From the NCBI RefSeq assembly GCF_014191255.1, contig NZ_JACHWH010000002.1, positions 186,001-250,000 of the forward strand: a DNA stretch of 64,000 nt, written 5' to 3'. Origin of the DNA: Amycolatopsis bartoniae (GTDB lineage Bacteria > Actinomycetota > Actinomycetes > Mycobacteriales > Pseudonocardiaceae). This document shows, in pieces, positions 61,159 through 64,000 of the stretch (position 1 is its first letter; each line of letters opens with the position of its first letter). The notes under the pieces were generated by a model, which saw only the letters and a list, made by a program, of their open reading frames with translations, ran no database searches and had not been told where the DNA came from. Position numbers and translations under genes: made by a program.

Positions 61159-62364
61159 GTGACCGCGAGTGAGCAGGAGCAGGTCCTGGACTACCCGTTG
61201 ACGAGCCCGGCGGCGCTGGAGCCGCCCCCGGAGTGGGAGCAGCTGCGGCAGCAGTGCCCGGTCGCGCGCGTCCGGCTGCCCAGCGGTGACGAGGCGTCGC
61301 TGGTGACCCGGTACGAGGACGTCAAGAGCGTGCTGGCCGACCCGCGGTTCACGCGGCAGCTGTCGGCGCAGGGCGCGGCGCGCGTCTCGGCGAACGAGTC
61401 CGGCGGCGTGTTCAACAGCTCGATGGCCACCACCCTCCCGCAGGCCGGCGAGGAGCACCAGCGGTGGCGGCGGACGGTCTCGAAGTGGTTCACCGCCAAG
61501 CGGATGTCCGCGCTGCGGCCCGGGATCGCGGCGATGGCCGACCGGCTGATCGACGAGATGGTGGCGCACGGCGCCCCCGCGGACCTCAAGGCGAGCCTCG
61601 GTTTCCCGCTGCCGGTGTGGGTGATCTGCGACCTGCTCGGCGTGCCCGAGAGCGACCGCGACCGCTTCGCCTACTGGTCGGACACGCTGCTCAACCTCAC
61701 CCGCTACGACCAGGCGGAGATCGACGCGGCGCAGGCGGAGTTCCACGAGTACCTGGGCAGGCACATCGCCGCCAAGCGGCGGACTCCCGGCGACGACCTG
61801 CTGAGCGAGCTGGCCACGGCCGACGGCATGTCCGATGCCGAGCTGATCGCCACCGGCCTCGCCCTGCTGGTCGCGGGGCACGAGACCACGGCGAACATGA
61901 TCGGCAAGATGGTCGGGATGCTGCTGGCCGACCGGCGGCGCTGGGAGCGGTTGCTGGCCGAGCCCGCGCTCGTGCGCACCGCGGTGGAGGAGGCCCTGCG
62001 CTTCGACGCCAACCCCGGCTTCGGCATGCCGCGCTACCTCAGCGAACCGGCCGAAATCGGCGGCGAGACGCTACCCGGTGGCACCACGGTCGTGTGCAGC
62101 ATGGCGGCGGCCAACCGCGACGAGACCGCGTTCGCCGGCGCCGACGACATGGACCTGGGCCGCAGCCCGAACCCGCACCTGGCGTTCGGCGCGGGCGCGC
62201 ACTCGTGCCTCGGCCAGTCGCTGGCCCGCACCGAGCTGCAGACCGTGCTGGAGGTGCTGCTGCGGCGCCTGCCCACCCTGGCGCTCGCCGTGCCGGTGGA
62301 CGACCTGCGGCGCGTCGAGGGCCTGGTTGTCGGTGGGCTGCGGGAGCTTCCGGTCCAATGGTGA
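61159..62364 (+). CDS. Cytochrome P450
   Basis: This 401-residue class I bacterial P450 has the I-helix oxygen motif LVAGHETTANM near residue 239, ExxR in VEEALRFD, and heme-binding FGAGAHSCLGQSLAR near 342-356. It fits CYP105/CYP107-type soluble hydroxylases. The GTG at 61159 follows GGAGGGAGTT. It is first in a coupled operon with TetR, ferredoxin and ferredoxin reductase, which supply its electrons. The substrate is unknown. Confidence 0.93.
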   Translation: MTASEQEQVLDYPLTSPAALEPPPEWEQLRQQCPVARVRLPSGDEASLVTRYEDVKSVLADPRFTRQLSAQGAARVSANESGGVFNSSMATTLPQAGEEHQRWRRTVSKWFTAKRMSALRPGIAAMADRLIDEMVAHGAPADLKASLGFPLPVWVICDLLGVPESDRDRFAYWSDTLLNLTRYDQAEIDAAQAEFHEYLGRHIAAKRRTPGDDLLSELATADGMSDAELIATGLALLVAGHETTANMIGKMVGMLLADRRRWERLLAEPALVRTAVEEALRFDANPGFGMPRYLSEPAEIGGETLPGGTTVVCSMAAANRDETAFAGADDMDLGRSPNPHLAFGAGAHSCLGQSLARTELQTVLEVLLRRLPTLALAVPVDDLRRVEGLVVGGLRELPVQW

Positions 62365-63023
62365 GCATGACCGAGAAGACCACCCGTGCCAGCGCAACCC
62401 GCGAAGCGATCCTGATCACCGCGGAGCGCCTGTTCGCCGAGCACGGTGTGTTCGCCGTGTCGAACCGGCAGATCAGCGAGGCGGCGGGCCAGGGCAACAA
62501 CGCCGCCGTGGGCTACCACTTCGGCACGAAGGCCGACCTCGTGCGCGCCATCGCGAAGCGTCACGCCGCGGAAACCGAGCGGCTGCGCGTGCCGATGGTG
62601 GCCGCGGTGGCGGGTTCGCGGGACGTGCGCGACTGGGTGTCCTGCATGGTGCGCCCGTCCACCCGGCACCTCGAAGAGCTGGGCTCGCCGACGTGGTTCG
62701 CCCGCTTCGGCGCGCAGGTGATGACCGATCCCGGGCTGCGCCGGATCATGGTCGAGGAGTCGCTGACCTCGCCGTCGCTGCAGCGGATCGTCGACGGCCT
62801 GCACGGCTGCCTGCCCCACCTGCCCGCCGAGGTCCGCGCGGAGCGCGCGGACATGGCCCGGCAGCTGATGGTGCACATGCTCGCCGAGCGGGAGCGCGCT
62901 CTCGCCGAGGGCACCCCGACCCCACGGGCCAGCTGGCACGACGCGGCCACCGGAATGGTCGACGCGCTCACCGGCCTGTGGCTGGCTCCCGTCACCAACC
63001 CGGAAGAGGAGAAGGAATCATGA
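62358..63023 (+). CDS. TetR-family transcriptional regulator
   Basis: This 221-residue protein has an N-terminal HTH (REAILITAERLFAEHGVFAV, ISEAAGQGNNAAVGYHFG) and a helical effector domain. Its start (ATG 62358, or 62367) overlaps the P450 stop, and its stop overlaps the ferredoxin start (ATGA). A repressor inside the operon suggests autoregulated substrate induction of the P450 system. Its operator may be the TTGACT repeats near 61092-61125. Confidence 0.88.
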   Translation: MVSMTEKTTRASATREAILITAERLFAEHGVFAVSNRQISEAAGQGNNAAVGYHFGTKADLVRAIAKRHAAETERLRVPMVAAVAGSRDVRDWVSCMVRPSTRHLEELGSPTWFARFGAQVMTDPGLRRIMVEESLTSPSLQRIVDGLHGCLPHLPAEVRAERADMARQLMVHMLAERERALAEGTPTPRASWHDAATGMVDALTGLWLAPVTNPEEEKES

Positions 63024-63214
63024 AGGTCAGTGTCGACGCGGACAAGTGCTGCGGCGCCGGGTCGTGTGTGCTGCTCGCGCCCGACGTGTTCGACCAGCGC
63101 GAGGAGGACGGCATCGTGGTCCTGCTCGACGCCGAGCCGCCGCAGGAGCTGCACGACGCGGTCCGCGAAGCCGCCGACGTCTGCCCGGCCGCCGTCATCG
63201 CGCTGAGCCAGTGA
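63020..63214 (+). CDS. 3Fe-4S ferredoxin
   Basis: This 64-residue ferredoxin has Cys ligands in ADKCCGAGSCVLLAP and DVCPAAV, the layout of single-cluster 3Fe-4S ferredoxins that feed actinomycete P450s. It is coupled to tetR upstream (ATGA) and to the reductase downstream (GTGA). Confidence 0.93.
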   Translation: MKVSVDADKCCGAGSCVLLAPDVFDQREEDGIVVLLDAEPPQELHDAVREAADVCPAAVIALSQ

Positions 63215-64000
63215 GCGCGAGCACCGACGTGCTCGTGGTCGGTGCGGCCGCCGCCGGGCTCGGCACGGTGGAAGCCTTGCGCCGCAAGGGACACGAGGGC
63301 CGGGTGACGGTGGTGGGGGCCGAGGCGCACCTGCCGTACGACCGGCCGCCACTGTCCAAACAGGTCCTGGCGGGCAAGTGGGAACCCGAGCGCGCGCGGC
63401 TGCGCACGCGGGAGGTGCTCGACGGGCTCGGCGCCGAGTTCGTCCTCGGTGACCCGGCCGTCGCGCTCGACGCGACGAACCGGACGGTGCGGACCGCGGC
63501 CGGGCTGAGCCTGTCCGCCGACGCCGTGGTCGTGGCCACCGGCGTCCGCCCGCGCGTGCTGCCGGGACAGGACGGGCTCGCCGGGGTGCACGTGCTGCGC
63601 ACGCTCGACGACTCGCTCGCCCTGCGCGAGGACCTGCTGCGTGCCGAACGGCTGGTCGTGGTCGGCGACGGCGTGCTCGGCGCGGAAATCGCGGCGACGG
63701 CGTGTTCGATGGGGCTGGCCGTCACGATGGCGGGCCCGCAGCCCGCGCCGATGGCGTTGCAGTTCGGGCCGCTCGTGTCCGGTCTGCTCGCTCAGCTGCA
63801 CATCGAGCACGGCGTCGAGCTGCGGCTGGGCACCGGCGTGGCGGGGCTGGCCGGGGAGGGCCGGGTCACCGGCGTCCGGCTCGCCGACGGTGAGGTGCTG
63901 CCCGCCGACGTCGTCGTGGTCGCCATCGGTGCCGACCCGGAGACGGGCTGGCTCGCCGGCAGCGGTCTCCCGGTCGACAACGGGCTGGTGTGCGACGAGC
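63211..64000 (+). CDS. NAD(P)H-ferredoxin reductase (partial, 3' end outside window)
   Basis: About 263 residues are visible from GTG 63211. The FAD dinucleotide motif is VLVVGAAAAGLGTVEAL, then PYDRPPLSKQVL, the second motif ADAVVVATGVRP, and the NAD motif VVVGDGVLGAEIAATA. It belongs to the putidaredoxin-reductase family and passes electrons to the adjacent ferredoxin for the P450. It is cut by the right edge. Confidence 0.93.
   Translation, partial: MSASTDVLVVGAAAAGLGTVEALRRKGHEGRVTVVGAEAHLPYDRPPLSKQVLAGKWEPERARLRTREVLDGLGAEFVLGDPAVALDATNRTVRTAAGLSLSADAVVVATGVRPRVLPGQDGLAGVHVLRTLDDSLALREDLLRAERLVVVGDGVLGAEIAATACSMGLAVTMAGPQPAPMALQFGPLVSGLLAQLHIEHGVELRLGTGVAGLAGEGRVTGVRLADGEVLPADVVVVAIGADPETGWLAGSGLPVDNGLVCDE

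Noticed and set aside
1..64000. CRISPR arrays, rRNA operons, replication origin
   Set aside because: No regularly spaced repeats, no rRNA-like sequence and no DnaA-box cluster were seen by eye.

Overview
The window is high-GC DNA with dense, overlapping operons and GTG/TTG starts. It carries an AfsR-type SARP regulator, a P450/ferredoxin set and several actinobacterial protein families (DUF2637, DUF2332, CGNR zinc finger). Together these point to a mycelial actinomycete, most likely of the Pseudonocardiaceae (Amycolatopsis-like). The genus is inference; no rRNA gene is present.

(1) 1-22.9 kb is a defence island. A five-gene minus-strand operon (drmD, drmMI, drmA, drmB, drmC; 14884 to 1171) matches class 1 DISARM in content and order. 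It is followed by a partial gene for a RelE/ParE-like domain fused to a UvrD-type helicase (1049 to the window edge). Divergent from drmD is a 1953-residue protein with transglutaminase-like, DUF4011, superfamily 1 helicase, MTES_1575-type nuclease and DUF3320 regions. The right side of the island holds a decayed IS5-like transposase, a 44-nt 3' fragment of a tRNA-Met(CAU) gene that looks like a displaced attachment site, and a broken tyrosine integrase. The island was therefore probably acquired by tRNA-targeted integration.

(2) 23.2-37.2 kb is the most novel part. A 12-gene minus-strand operon starts at 35572 and reads: aldehyde dehydrogenase, RraA-like protein, SDR, aldo/keto reductase, Gfo/Idh/MocA oxidoreductase, xylose-isomerase-like TIM barrel, a 23-codon ORF, YcaO, TfuA, ATP-grasp ligase, MFS exporter and glycerate kinase. 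The 23-codon ORF starts in a GTGA overlap with the TIM-barrel gene and is followed by a perfect 12-bp hairpin before ycaO. That is the layout expected of a RiPP precursor. YcaO plus TfuA implies backbone thioamidation. The flanking redox and sugar enzymes suggest either decoration with a carbohydrate-derived unit or a cofactor-like RiPP. A perfect Crp-type palindrome (35795-35810) lies in the promoter region. An HTH-citrate synthase gene lies just upstream.

(3) 37.2-45.4 kb contains gene relics (an ABC ATPase stub, a deleted HNH endonuclease, a dead NRPS carrier domain), a DUF2637 membrane protein, the SARP/NB-ARC/TPR activator coupled to an LCMT-like methyltransferase, and a convergent AurF-like di-iron oxygenase.

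(4) 44.5-58.3 kb is ordinary chromosome: an alpha/beta hydrolase divergent from a CGNR regulator, a MOSC-reductase-ferredoxin fusion, a tannase-type esterase, DUF2332, LysR with MFS, and a complete branched-chain-type ABC transporter operon (livG, livF, livH, livM, binding protein) with a divergent IclR regulator.

(5) 58.4-64 kb holds idi, a cobalamin-riboswitch-like element, and a translationally coupled P450, TetR, 3Fe-4S ferredoxin and ferredoxin reductase operon that runs off the right edge.
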